Assembly (NCBI GenBank): GCA_028117185.1
Contig: JAOHHD010000021.1
Coordinates: 1 to 28,245 of the forward strand
DNA length: 28,245 nucleotides
Reading direction: 5' to 3'
Source: Luminiphilus sp.
GTDB taxonomy: Bacteria; Pseudomonadota; Gammaproteobacteria; Pseudomonadales; Halieaceae
Below the pieces are notes generated by a model that was not told the origin of the DNA, did no database searches, and worked only from the letters and a program-made list of their open reading frames with translations. The position numbers were made by a program, and so were the translations under genes. Shown here piece after piece: positions 7,970 through 16,359 of the stretch (its first letter is position 1; each line of letters begins with the position of its first letter).

Positions 7970-9016
7970 CTATACAGGGGACAAACTTGCCAGAGGCAGG
8001 TCGGGTTGCCCCACCTCAACCATGCGCACGCCAATGTTATTGCCTAAATATAAATCGGCTAATGCGTCCGGCAGCGTCTCGATGCCTTGTGAAATATCCT
8101 CCACCGGATTCAGCGCGCCTTCTCTCACCCAGGTAGCCAGCATTTCAAGGCATTGCGGGTAAACGTCCTCATAATCGAAGACGAAGAACCCTTCCATCTT
8201 CGCATCTTGCCGGCCGAGATTCTGGAGGTTGATAAAGCGGTGTTTGTTTTCTTTTTCAGTCAAATACTCAGAGATTGAGCCGCAGATAACGATACGTGCT
8301 CGCCGCCTCAGTCGCGCCAATATGTTATCTAATAGCGCGCCACCAACGTTATCAAAGTAGAGGTCGATACCGTCGGGAAACAGCCTATCTAGTGCGATAT
8401 CAACATCTTCATTTTTGTAGTCGATGACATGATCGTAGGCCATGTCGCGCTGAAGCCGGGTGCATTTTTCTGGTCCGCCTGCGATACCGACGACTTCTTG
8501 AGCACCCAATGCTTTGGCAATTTCTGCGACGTGACTGCCCACTCCACCTGCGGCACCAGAGACGAGTATGCGATCCGTTCTGGCAACCTTTCCGATATCC
8601 CGAACCCCGACTAGCGCGGTAATACCGGATAACGACACGGCACCGATACCATGGGAGAGCGGTAAGTCCGTAGGCAGTAAGAAGGGAGCGGGACGATCTG
8701 ATTCATCAATCAGCACATATTCTTGCCATCCGAGACGAGCTTGCACAATCGCCCCAACGGGCAGTCCGTCACAGTTACTTTCAATAATTTGCGCGACGCC
8801 ACGACCCGGCATCAGCGTGCCTAGTTCAAGGGGCGACTCAAACTCGGTCTCGTTGCGCATGTAACGCAGCATCACAGGCGCTACGCCGAGGTAAAGTGTT
8901 TTGGCGACGGCTTTACCGGGCTGAACTGATGGGATCGGCGCATCAGTTAGCGCAAAGTGGGACCGGTCAGGGATGCCTTCAGGTCTTGCGGCCAAGCGCC
9001 ATTGTTTTTGCATCAT
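7970..9016 (-). CDS. NADP-dependent zinc-free MDR oxidoreductase (CurA/leukotriene-B4-reductase-like)
   Basis: A 348-residue medium-chain dehydrogenase/reductase of the COG2130 type, which reduces alpha,beta-unsaturated ketones or aldehydes with NADPH. The N-terminal GroES-like domain includes LMPGRGVAQII (68-78). The Rossmann fold carries VSGAAGGVGSHVAEIAK (152-168), and DLYFDNVGG follows, a strong signature of this subfamily. No zinc-binding cysteine cluster is present. The start has two consecutive ATG codons (9016, 9013), preceded by only a weak purine stretch. It follows the SnoaL-like gene by 102 bp on the same strand, so it may be the last gene of the methyltransferase operon or have its own promoter. 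Its substrate is inferred to be an enone intermediate. Confidence 0.9.
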   Translation of the reverse strand: MMQKQWRLAARPEGIPDRSHFALTDAPIPSVQPGKAVAKTLYLGVAPVMLRYMRNETEFESPLELGTLMPGRGVAQIIESNCDGLPVGAIVQARLGWQEYVLIDESDRPAPFLLPTDLPLSHGIGAVSLSGITALVGVRDIGKVARTDRILVSGAAGGVGSHVAEIAKALGAQEVVGIAGGPEKCTRLQRDMAYDHVIDYKNEDVDIALDRLFPDGIDLYFDNVGGALLDNILARLRRRARIVICGSISEYLTEKENKHRFINLQNLGRQDAKMEGFFVFDYEDVYPQCLEMLATWVREGALNPVEDISQGIETLPDALADLYLGNNIGVRMVEVGQPDLPLASLSPV

Positions 9017-9118
9017 CTTTTATCGTTATCAATGAATGGATGAGTTGTTCGCAAGGCTCTATCAACCCTCTGGTTGCGTTGCTTGACTCCAAGCTGTGAG
9101 TCTTGAAAGCGCATATCG

Positions 9119-9634
9119 TTAATTCAAACCCGACGGTGCTGGCCACGCCACATCGGGTGTTGCTTGGTCAATATCAGCGGCGATTTTCCATTGGCCGTCT
9201 TGTCTTTTGTAGACCAGTAAAGATCGCCCCGCTTCTTTATATAGCGCGCCACTCGCTTTATCGGTCGCTTTGAGCCAGTACTTGCTAATAATGTACGCAA
9301 TGTCGCCATGTGTCTCACGCAACTCGTAGTCGAGTTCGAAGGTGGCCTCGGCCTTTCCAATACGTTGTGCAAAATACTCTCGGATACTATCGATGCCAAA
9401 GAGCGCAGGTTGGCCATGGAGTGCGACTATGGCGTCATCGACATAGAGTGTCATCAAACCCTCCAAGTCTGCTTGCTCATAATAGTGCGCCCACTTACCC
9501 CCTTCTGCCGCGATCTCGGTTTCAAAATCGCTGAAAGCCATGGGCGACAACAGCAGTGTGGCGAGCACGGTAATAACCCTGACAGCGGCGCGCAATAACA
9601 AAACTAACGGTGTAGCAAAGGAAGCGTTTCTCAT
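9119..9634 (-). CDS. Exported SnoaL-like / NTF2-fold protein
   Basis: A 171-residue protein. Residues 1-35 look like a Sec signal peptide: positive start, a long hydrophobic stretch through VITVLATLLLSPMAFS, and probable cleavage after AFS. The mature part fits the SnoaL/DUF4440 (NTF2-like) cone fold: WAHYYEQADLEGLMTLYVDD, then a central loop with HGQPALFGIDSIREYFAQR, beta strands, and GQWKIAADI near the end. Such domains bind or isomerise small hydrophobic ligands; the function here is unknown and would be periplasmic. Its ATG overlaps the stop of membrane protein A by 4 bp (ATGA), so the two are translationally coupled, suggesting a joint role at the envelope. Confidence 0.8.
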   Translation of the reverse strand: MRNASFATPLVLLLRAAVRVITVLATLLLSPMAFSDFETEIAAEGGKWAHYYEQADLEGLMTLYVDDAIVALHGQPALFGIDSIREYFAQRIGKAEATFELDYELRETHGDIAYIISKYWLKATDKASGALYKEAGRSLLVYKRQDGQWKIAADIDQATPDVAWPAPSGLN

Positions 9635-10278
9635 TTGAACACTCCGAGCGCAGCGGCGATTAATGCAAACGCATAAATGGCTAAGACAGCAATGTAGACC
9701 GGCGACAGTGAGCGTTGGTAGGCCGCATTTAACTCGGGGTCATCAGGATTGGATCCCAACGCGAGAAAGATATCCACGGCCGGCTTGAAAAATAGATCTA
9801 GTGCGACGCCGGCGCAAAAAATGGCACCCACAGCGAGAACCTTTAGGGCAAGCCAATCAGGTGTCGCAGTACTCGTGAACAAGTAAATGCCGACTGCACT
9901 GACACCTATCGCAAGTACTAGGTTAAGGCCCCAATTAATTTTTGCCGACTGCTCTTGAATGCGAGGATCGGGTGAGAGGAACCCGCGCCATAAGATTACC
10001 AACCACACGGCGGCAAATGCCCACATGCCACCCAAGACACTGCCAGAAAGATTCAGCCAGCCACTGGCATTCGCTAGCTGACAGCCAGAGGGCATGATTA
10101 AAGTCAGAGCAGATCTGGGGAGTCGGTCTAACACCATGCCGAGCTGTAATACGGTCTGCCGTGTCTCAATACTGAGCGAGGTCCTTTCAGACCATCTAGC
10201 CGCGATAAACACGCCAACATCTGTGCCTACCCAAAATACGAGTAACAGAATATGGAGATACAGCCACAAAGATGTCAT
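9631..10278 (-). CDS. Integral membrane protein A (one of three paralogues in the window)
   Basis: A 215-residue inner-membrane protein with about five hydrophobic helices. Helix 1 carries YLHILLLVFWVGTDVGVF (7-24); its His9, Trp16, Gly18, Asp20, Gly22 and Phe24 line up without gaps with the proteins at 17118-17768 and 22031-22711, as does a D51-x3-R55 motif. I do not recognise a named family. A conserved His in helix 1 of small helical bundles is sometimes a haem or metal ligand (as in CopD-like proteins), but that is only a possibility. AGAGG precedes the start at good spacing. It lies 13 bp after the small coiled protein and overlaps the SnoaL-like gene by ATGA. Confidence 0.82.
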   Translation of the reverse strand: MTSLWLYLHILLLVFWVGTDVGVFIAARWSERTSLSIETRQTVLQLGMVLDRLPRSALTLIMPSGCQLANASGWLNLSGSVLGGMWAFAAVWLVILWRGFLSPDPRIQEQSAKINWGLNLVLAIGVSAVGIYLFTSTATPDWLALKVLAVGAIFCAGVALDLFFKPAVDIFLALGSNPDDPELNAAYQRSLSPVYIAVLAIYAFALIAAALGVFK

Positions 10279-10291
10279 GCGTTAAGCCTCT

Positions 10292-10576
10292 TTATTGTTG
10301 TGTGATATTCGCACCAGATTCCAGCACGTCTTTGATCAGTTGTATCCGAGCTTGCGCCCACTCGTTGTCTTGCGATTCGCTCGGCTCAAATTGTTGCAGG
10401 GCGTCTTCTGATAGCGCGCCTGAGTCAATGAGTAGCGACTCCAACGCCTTGACTCGCTCGTCGAGTACTGAATGCTCTGTCATCAGACGAACGATAATTG
10501 CCAGCAGACGATCTACTTCGGGATCCTTGAAAAAGGCGGGTCTGCCTGCTTTGACGCTTTTCTTGTCATGGCTCAT
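10292..10576 (-). CDS. Small coiled-coil protein coupled to the methyltransferase
   Basis: A 94-residue cytosolic protein of unrecognised family. It begins MSHDKKSVKAGRPAFFKD and continues with an amphipathic helix through LLAIIVRLMTEHSVLDERVKALESLL, likely a coiled coil, then an acidic stretch and a final helix. The start is the ATG at 10576, which overlaps the methyltransferase TGA by 4 bp; an upstream in-frame GTG or ATG would lie inside the methyltransferase gene. The KAGRPAFF opening followed by a coiled coil recalls small partner proteins that sit next to methyltransferases, but I cannot name it. Tight coupling on both sides argues for a complex with the methyltransferase or with membrane protein A. 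Confidence 0.75.
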   Translation of the reverse strand: MSHDKKSVKAGRPAFFKDPEVDRLLAIIVRLMTEHSVLDERVKALESLLIDSGALSEDALQQFEPSESQDNEWAQARIQLIKDVLESGANITQQ

Positions 10577-11748
10577 GCCGACAGGCTCTTTTGCGCACCA
10601 AAAGCGTACCAAGTGATCGTATCTGACAAGCGCCCCGTGTCGCCGTCAAATGTCGCATCGGCACTCGCTGCCTGCGCAAATTCTGCAGGGTCCACATAAG
10701 TAAAACGCGGCAGCGTTGCCTGAAAGAAATCGGTGGTCAGAAAACCCGCATCGGTACAGAGCTTTTGGTAACTCAAGTCACGGAAATTTTTATAAAAGGG
10801 CTCATTGTTATAAAACCCATCCCAATCTAGATAAAACGCATCATAGGCACCCAGCGCATCGTTTGGGGGGAGCTCCATGTTGATGAGGATTCCGCCTGAC
10901 TTCAATACACGGTGAGCTTCAGCGAAAAAAGCGTTAATCATGTGGGTGGGTAATTCGTGTAGAAACATGGAAGAGAACACCACATCAACGCTGCCGTCCT
11001 CGTAGGGAAGCCCATCGCAGCCTGCTTGTCGGAAGTGAATAGAAACGCCCAAAGCCTCTGCCCGCGCGTGTCCGTATTCGAGGCATGACGTGGCGACATC
11101 AAGGCCATGCACTTCGGCATTGGGAAAGGCGTGCTTCCAAGGTACCGTGTTGTGGCCGATGGTGCAGCCCACATCGACGATTAATAAAGGATTGAGATCT
11201 GGCCATTTGAGTCGAGTGAAATTCGCCATAGAGTGGCCGATATCATCTAGGTTTTCGCCCATCATCCCGAAAGAGAAGACGTCCAATCCGTTGTCATAAA
11301 TTACCCCAGCCGCATCACTACTATCGTGTTCCCCCTGATAGTTTCCCGGCATGAGGTGGACGTCCATTTCTTTTGCATAGTCCGGTAGTGGGATTTCGCG
11401 GTCGAGCGTCAGCGATCCACCCGCCTGTGGTGGCGTGTCGCGATGGCTTCTACTCTGTGATTGTGGATCGTTTTCGATAGCACGCAAAACGGATTGCCAC
11501 ACTAATTCTTGCGTCGCACAGCGCAGACTGGAGTACCACTTGAATAGACCGCGGGCTTTGAGGAACTGATGCACGGCCTCACCGGAATCATGATCCTGAT
11601 TTGCCGCCGCTTTTGCAGCCTCGTAGTCGGCGCGCATCTGGCTTGCAAGATCCGTTAATACCCATGCGCGCATCGATGATGTGAACCGATCTCGGGCACG
11701 TTGATCTAAATTCTTCTCAAGTGCGAGCGAGTGTTGTAAACCAGCCAT
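10573..11748 (-). CDS. SAM-dependent class I methyltransferase with N-terminal extension
   Basis: A 391-residue protein. Residues 1-130 form a helical N-terminal part unlike the core fold. The Rossmann methyltransferase core begins near 185, with motif I DVGCTIGHN (192-200), the acidic end of strand 2 at HGLDVATS, then GLPYEDGSVDVVFSSMFLHE and FFAEAHRVLKSGGILI. It should transfer a methyl group from S-adenosylmethionine to a small molecule or protein; the target is unknown. I start at the ATG at 11748 because GGAGGAG lies six to seven bases upstream; the upstream ATG at 11769 lacks any such site. It is the first gene of the minus-strand operon and divergent from the TonB receptor, sharing a 162-bp control region. 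Confidence 0.88.
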   Translation of the reverse strand: MAGLQHSLALEKNLDQRARDRFTSSMRAWVLTDLASQMRADYEAAKAAANQDHDSGEAVHQFLKARGLFKWYSSLRCATQELVWQSVLRAIENDPQSQSRSHRDTPPQAGGSLTLDREIPLPDYAKEMDVHLMPGNYQGEHDSSDAAGVIYDNGLDVFSFGMMGENLDDIGHSMANFTRLKWPDLNPLLIVDVGCTIGHNTVPWKHAFPNAEVHGLDVATSCLEYGHARAEALGVSIHFRQAGCDGLPYEDGSVDVVFSSMFLHELPTHMINAFFAEAHRVLKSGGILINMELPPNDALGAYDAFYLDWDGFYNNEPFYKNFRDLSYQKLCTDAGFLTTDFFQATLPRFTYVDPAEFAQAASADATFDGDTGRLSDTITWYAFGAQKSLSA

Positions 11749-11828
11749 ACTGGGCTCCTCCGTGATCATTACTGTTAGCGAATTTGGCGTACTTTTTAGT
11801 TATCGGGCAACCTTGCTATGACGATGGC

Positions 11829-11834
11829 TATAAT
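11829..11834 (+). promoter_or_regulatory. Consensus -10 box before the TonB receptor gene
   Basis: A perfect TATAAT at 11829-11834, set in GGCTATAATGCTATACC, lies 77 bp upstream of the receptor ATG. The upstream -35 region is poor (nothing near TTGACA at 16-18 bp), so an activator may be needed. GCTATAAT and GCTATACC also form an 8-bp imperfect tandem pair. Confidence 0.45.
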
Positions 11835-11910
11835 GCTATACCAATAAGACAATATCACGGTGTATCGCTAAAGCGCCGATAACCGGAAGCGTTTCAGGGG
11901 GAATTGATTG

Positions 11911-14067
11911 ATGAAAATGAGTGTAAAAGCCACCTACTTACCCGCAATACTGTCAGCGGCGGTTGCAGCAACCGTGCCGACCACAACTTTTGCGCAGTTA
12001 GAGGAAGTACTAGTAACGGCCGAAAGACGCGAGGCTTCCGTGCAGGATGTGCCAATTGCGGTGAGTGCTTATAACGAAGATATGATCGACAAGCTACAAA
12101 TCGACGATACGCTCGATTTGATCAACGTCGTTCCCAATATGTTTGGTGGTAACAACACAGGCTTGGGTACCGCCAATATGTACTACCTTCGGGCCCAGGG
12201 TAATGACGAATCTATTTCGACGTTTGACCCGCCTGTGGGAACGTATGTCGATGACGTCTATATCACACGCCAGAACGTCAACAATGTGGCATTGTTTGAC
12301 GTGGAGCGTATTGAGGTATTGCGAGGGCCCCAGGGCACGCTCTACGGCCGTAATACGACGGGTGGCGCGATCAGCGTGGTGATGAAGAAGCCCGCTGATA
12401 CGACGCAGGGTTATGTCGAGGCAGGTGTCGGTCGATTTGGAAAGACCTTGCTTCGCGGTAGTATCGATCTTCCCCTCAGCGACAATGTCCTGACGAAATT
12501 TTCCGCCTACTATGTTGATGACGATGGGTATCTGGAGAATCGGGCAGACGGCAAGGACTACAACGAGGCTGATCTGACAGGCATTCGTGCCGCCTTGCGC
12601 TGGCTCATTTCCGATTCAATGACTTGGGATATTGCCGTCGATGGCGGCAAATCCGAAGTAGCCAATATTCATGGCTTTTTAGATGGCGACGATCGCTACT
12701 CTAACTCGGTACTGGGCGGCGGGTTACCAATGGGTGGTGGCATGTCCGATTATGGTAATGAGGTGGAGACCCTGAATATCACGTCTAATTTGGCGTGGGA
12801 TGCGATGGGCGGCACCGCCAATTTGATACTGGGCGCACGTTCTATCGAGCAGGATTTCTTGCTCAATTTCCCCTTTAGCCTCGATTTTATTCCAGATTTT
12901 TTCATTATCGACAATGAGGGCGAACACGATATGTACTCGGCGGAACTGAAGTGGTCGGGTGACATTATGGATGGCCGAGGTTTTTTACAGACCGGCGTCT
13001 ACTACATGGATGAAGACAACGAGGTGGATTTCGTTGATTACCTCGACCTCGCTGCGGTAGGGGCCCCTGTGCCACCCTCTACAGCGTTCCTAACGCTGGC
13101 AGATCGTATCTTGAGCAATACCACAGAGAGTTTTGCAGTCTATGCCCAGGCCGATATTCAAATCGGAGAGAATGGCACCCTGACTTTAGGCGCTCGCTAC
13201 ACTGATGAAGAAAAGACAGTGGACTTTCAGGGTACGGTCAATTCTGCTGGCATGGTGGCCGCCGGGATTCCGCTCTCTCAGAGCGAGCAAGAGATCACGC
13301 CGCGTATTGCTTATGCACACAAGTTCTCTGACAGCATGATGATGTATGTGTCGGCCACCAATGGCTTTAAGTCCGGGGGTTGGAACGCGCGCGGATCCAG
13401 TTCCGCTGCGCTACAAGCGTTTGCGCCGGAGACGATCTGGTCCTATGAGTTGGGTATGCGTGCTGATTGGATGAATGGACGACTCCGGACTAACTTGACC
13501 GCGTTCTATTCTGATCTCGAGGATTTGCAAACTACGGCGGCAACTCCCGATGGGCAGTTCCTCACCACCAACGCCGGCGGGCTGGAGGTGCCAGGGATTG
13601 AGGCAGAGATCACAGCTTTACCCACCGATAACTGGCAGATCTTTGCTGCGCTGGGTTGGCAGAACGCCGAATATCAACAGTTACCGGGTGGCTGTGTAAC
13701 GCCCAACGACTCTTTGGCGGCTTACGACGCGAACTGTAATATCGCTGAGCCTAAGCGAAGTCCTCATCAAACTTACACTGTGGGGACGTCGGCTGACTTT
13801 AATATTGGATCCTTGATACTGACGCCAAATGTGATGGCACGGTATATAGGGGCTCAGTACTCTGCCACGCGCAACCAGGGTTATGATGGGTCAGTGACCT
13901 TGATCAACGCGGGGGTCAAGCTGTCAACTGCAGATTCACAATGGGAGCTGAATTTGGAATGTAAGAACTGTGGCGATAAGACCTACGTCCAGTCTTTCTT
14001 ATTTACCGACTATTACAATCTTCCCATGACTTATCTCGCCACACTGAAGTACCGCTTCGGTGGATAG
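11911..14067 (+). CDS. TonB-dependent outer-membrane receptor
   Basis: A 718-residue outer-membrane transporter using TonB energy. A signal peptide covers about 1-28, with cleavage after TTTFA. Mature residues begin with a TonB-box region EEVLVTAERRE. The plug domain contains DVPIAVSAY and the signature VERIEVLRGPQGTLYGRNTT; the beta barrel follows to the C terminus, YLATLKYRFGG. Cysteine pairs in GGCVTP/DANCNI and LECKNCGDKTY are typical of receptors for aromatic or hydrophobic compounds in marine proteobacteria. The start is the ATG at 11911 with AGGGGG nine bases upstream. It probably imports the substrate degraded by the surrounding genes (inference from context). It is divergent from the methyltransferase operon and ends in a strong terminator. 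Confidence 0.95.
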   Translation: MKMSVKATYLPAILSAAVAATVPTTTFAQLEEVLVTAERREASVQDVPIAVSAYNEDMIDKLQIDDTLDLINVVPNMFGGNNTGLGTANMYYLRAQGNDESISTFDPPVGTYVDDVYITRQNVNNVALFDVERIEVLRGPQGTLYGRNTTGGAISVVMKKPADTTQGYVEAGVGRFGKTLLRGSIDLPLSDNVLTKFSAYYVDDDGYLENRADGKDYNEADLTGIRAALRWLISDSMTWDIAVDGGKSEVANIHGFLDGDDRYSNSVLGGGLPMGGGMSDYGNEVETLNITSNLAWDAMGGTANLILGARSIEQDFLLNFPFSLDFIPDFFIIDNEGEHDMYSAELKWSGDIMDGRGFLQTGVYYMDEDNEVDFVDYLDLAAVGAPVPPSTAFLTLADRILSNTTESFAVYAQADIQIGENGTLTLGARYTDEEKTVDFQGTVNSAGMVAAGIPLSQSEQEITPRIAYAHKFSDSMMMYVSATNGFKSGGWNARGSSSAALQAFAPETIWSYELGMRADWMNGRLRTNLTAFYSDLEDLQTTAATPDGQFLTTNAGGLEVPGIEAEITALPTDNWQIFAALGWQNAEYQQLPGGCVTPNDSLAAYDANCNIAEPKRSPHQTYTVGTSADFNIGSLILTPNVMARYIGAQYSATRNQGYDGSVTLINAGVKLSTADSQWELNLECKNCGDKTYVQSFLFTDYYNLPMTYLATLKYRFGG

Positions 14068-14110
14068 TAAGGCGTAAATAAGCGCACGAGAGCGCGCGGA
14101 TAGACAGGAG

Positions 14111-14140
14111 AGCCCGGCGCAGATCGCACCGGGCTTTTTT
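14111..14140 (+). terminator. Intrinsic terminator after the TonB receptor
   Basis: AGCCCGG (14111-14117) pairs perfectly with CCGGGCT (14129-14135) across an 11-base loop, and a run of Ts ends at 14140. It lies 43 bp past the receptor stop. It acts on the plus strand only, since no T-run follows on the other side. Confidence 0.92.
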
Positions 14141-14240
14141 GTGGCCGCTGTGACTGGCGTTGCGGTTTTATGTGGGTGGTGACGGGTTGAGGCGGATAGG
14201 TTTGGACAGCTCTTTAAAAAGGGTCCTTTAAAAACATTCC

Positions 14241-15056
14241 TTAGTGCATCTCCTCACCGCCACTGACGTTAATTGCCTCTCCAGTAATAAAGCTTGCCTC
14301 ATCGGAGGCTAAGAAAGCACACATCGCGGCGGTGTCACCGGCCTGACCGATCCGCTGCATCGGGATGCGCGCGGCCATTTCTTCAAGATACGCTTGCTCG
14401 CTCATGCCCTTAAAGGCAGAAAAATAAGCATTCTGCGCGCCACCCAAGCCCGTGGTGACATGGTTTGGACACACCGCGTTAACAGTGATACCTGAGGCGC
14501 CGTAGTCGATGGCAGCCGTGCGGGTGAGCCCAATGACGCCATGCTTCGCCGCACAATAAGGCGCCATATGCGGAAAACCTGATTTCGCAGCCTGACTGGC
14601 GATATTGATAATACGGCCGCCGCCAGCCGCTTCCATCTGCTTGGCAGCCGCCTGGGTGCAATAAAACACGCCGCTGAGCGTGACATCGATTACCAGCCCC
14701 CATTCTGCGGGGGCGACTTCGCGGCTGTGTTTCATCACGAAACCAATGCCCGCATTGTTAACCAACACGTCTAACCGGCCGAAGCGCGCGATGACCTCGC
14801 TAAATAACGCGGCGACCGAGTCAGGCGAGCGGACGTCACAAGGCATACAGAGTACCTCTGCGCCCTCTGATTTGAGCCCCGTCGCCACCGATTCCATATC
14901 CGCAGAGCTGGCGAGATGGCGATCACTGGCGTCACCAATATCGGTCACCACGACGTCATAGCCGTCGCGAGCAAAGCGCAAAAGGATCGCCTCCCCTAGG
15001 CCGCCGTGCCGCCCAGAGCCAGTGCAGACCACTACTTTTTTTGTGTTTTCGTCCAT
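14241..15056 (-). CDS. Short-chain dehydrogenase/reductase
   Basis: A 271-residue classical SDR that should oxidise or reduce an alcohol/ketone with NAD(P). The cofactor motif is TGSGRHGGLG (12-21), two residues longer than the usual TG-x3-G-x-G. D39 at the end of strand 2 suggests NAD(H). NNAG is at 100-103, Ser154 and Tyr167-x3-Lys171 (YCAAK) make the catalytic core, and the C terminus has ITGEAINVSGGEEMH. The catalytic-tetrad Asn position appears to be Thr (DVTLSGVF, 124-131). The ATG at 15056 follows AAAGGA at good spacing. It is likely co-transcribed with the MFS gene 49 bp upstream. The substrate is unknown; 3-hydroxyacyl or cyclic alcohols are typical for relatives. Confidence 0.93.
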   Translation of the reverse strand: MDENTKKVVVCTGSGRHGGLGEAILLRFARDGYDVVVTDIGDASDRHLASSADMESVATGLKSEGAEVLCMPCDVRSPDSVAALFSEVIARFGRLDVLVNNAGIGFVMKHSREVAPAEWGLVIDVTLSGVFYCTQAAAKQMEAAGGGRIINIASQAAKSGFPHMAPYCAAKHGVIGLTRTAAIDYGASGITVNAVCPNHVTTGLGGAQNAYFSAFKGMSEQAYLEEMAARIPMQRIGQAGDTAAMCAFLASDEASFITGEAINVSGGEEMH

Positions 15057-15105
15057 GATGATTCCTTTGTTGAGGGTATAGTGCGGCGCATTGCCCTTGG
15101 AATGG

Positions 15106-16293
15106 TTAACTGACTTGAGCTACTTCAGCACGTGGATGGGTTAGATACCAGCATCCGACAAAGCCAAGGCCCGCTCCGCTAAAGCAGATCATGACCATCC
15201 AAGGCTGATACTCATAGGCGAGCGCTCCCAGATAAGAAAATAAAGCCGCCATGCTCATACCCACAGCGCTGGACAATCCGGCGGCACTGCCACTGTATTT
15301 TGGGATGGCGTTGACGGAGCCGTAAAGGGTGGCAGGAGTGAGGATGCCCGAGAGCAACATCGAACAGGCAACGGGCGCTAATATGCCAAACAGAGAGAGA
15401 CCACCGAACAAAAGGAGCGCGGGTGCAGACAGGCACACCATGAGCATTGCGATCACCGCCGCTCTTTGCCAAGTGGGCGTACCTAGCTTCGCAGAATGAC
15501 TGATTAAAAACGAACCCACTACATAGGTGAGCGATAGGACACCCCATACCCCTCCGAAAGTGGTCATCGACATACCAAATTGTTGATTGAATAGCGCGCC
15601 GCCGGTGGATAGCAGCGTAAAAAACATGCCTTGAATAAAACCAAAGGCACAGGCGTGTCCCCAGAAGATGCCCGATACCAGCAGCGATCGATATCCTCGC
15701 AGCGTGACACGTTGCCCTTGCCTGACTTCTGCAGACTCCTTGGGTATCGATTTGAGACACCAGAAGAGGAGTAGTAGGCCTAGTGCGGCCATTAAGGCAA
15801 AAACGGAGGAAATGCCGGCTTTCGTGGCAAACAGGCCGCCCAGTATCGGCGCAATGACTGGCGTAAAGCCCATCGCCGCTGTGAGCAGAGCAAACGCTTT
15901 GAGCGCTTCGTCTGGTGCCAAGTGATCTCTAATCATACTGCGCGCGATGACCGTGCCGGCACCGACGCCAACTGCCTGTAAGAATCGCAGCGCAATCATT
16001 TGTTGTAGTGTTGTTGCCAGCATCAGGGCAACACTTGAGACGACAAAGAGTGTAAATCCAGTGAGTAACACAGGCCGCTTGCCAATGCGGTCAGCAATCA
16101 TGCCAACGAGCGGTTGACTGATAGCCAAACCAATCACGTAGATTGAAATAAGATATTGAAGGTCGCCAATATTGCGGTCAAACGAGACACTCAGTAGTGG
16201 AATGAGAGGCACCATGATGACCACCCCAAAGGGCGATAAACTGCTGATGGCTGCTAAGAGCCAACGAGATACGGTGAGACCGGAGTGAGACAC
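15106..16293 (-). CDS. MFS transporter, Bcr/CflA-like drug or metabolite exporter
   Basis: A 395-residue inner-membrane protein with about 12 transmembrane helices. The helix 2-3 loop motif GMIADRIGKRPVLL (64-77), the helix 4 RFLQAVGVGAGTVIARSMIRD segment and PVIAPILGG (about 145-153) match the Bcr/CflA branch of the major facilitator superfamily. It probably uses the proton gradient to export a compound. The start is GTG at 16293 with no convincing ribosome binding site, so the true start could differ slightly. It lies 49 bp upstream of the SDR on the same strand and is divergent from the gene at 16360. In this setting it may export a toxic intermediate or take part in uptake (inference). 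Confidence 0.9.
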   Translation of the reverse strand: MSHSGLTVSRWLLAAISSLSPFGVVIMVPLIPLLSVSFDRNIGDLQYLISIYVIGLAISQPLVGMIADRIGKRPVLLTGFTLFVVSSVALMLATTLQQMIALRFLQAVGVGAGTVIARSMIRDHLAPDEALKAFALLTAAMGFTPVIAPILGGLFATKAGISSVFALMAALGLLLLFWCLKSIPKESAEVRQGQRVTLRGYRSLLVSGIFWGHACAFGFIQGMFFTLLSTGGALFNQQFGMSMTTFGGVWGVLSLTYVVGSFLISHSAKLGTPTWQRAAVIAMLMVCLSAPALLLFGGLSLFGILAPVACSMLLSGILTPATLYGSVNAIPKYSGSAAGLSSAVGMSMAALFSYLGALAYEYQPWMVMICFSGAGLGFVGCWYLTHPRAEVAQVS

Positions 16294-16359
16294 GCAATCG
16301 CTTCATTTGAAGTAAATGATTCGCGGTTATAACACGAGACTGGGTGTAAAGGAGGGGCG

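Noticed and set aside
14190..14240. Possible minus-strand terminator (TTTAAAGGACCCTTTTTAAA) after the SDR gene
   Set aside because: The pairing leaves a loop of only two to four bases and a weak AT stem, so it does not reach the standard of the terminator at 14111-14140.
15212..15760. A 182-codon open frame inside the MFS gene, same strand, other frame
   Set aside because: The MFS frame has full family motifs, and this one is rich in Cys/His/Arg with no domain sense.
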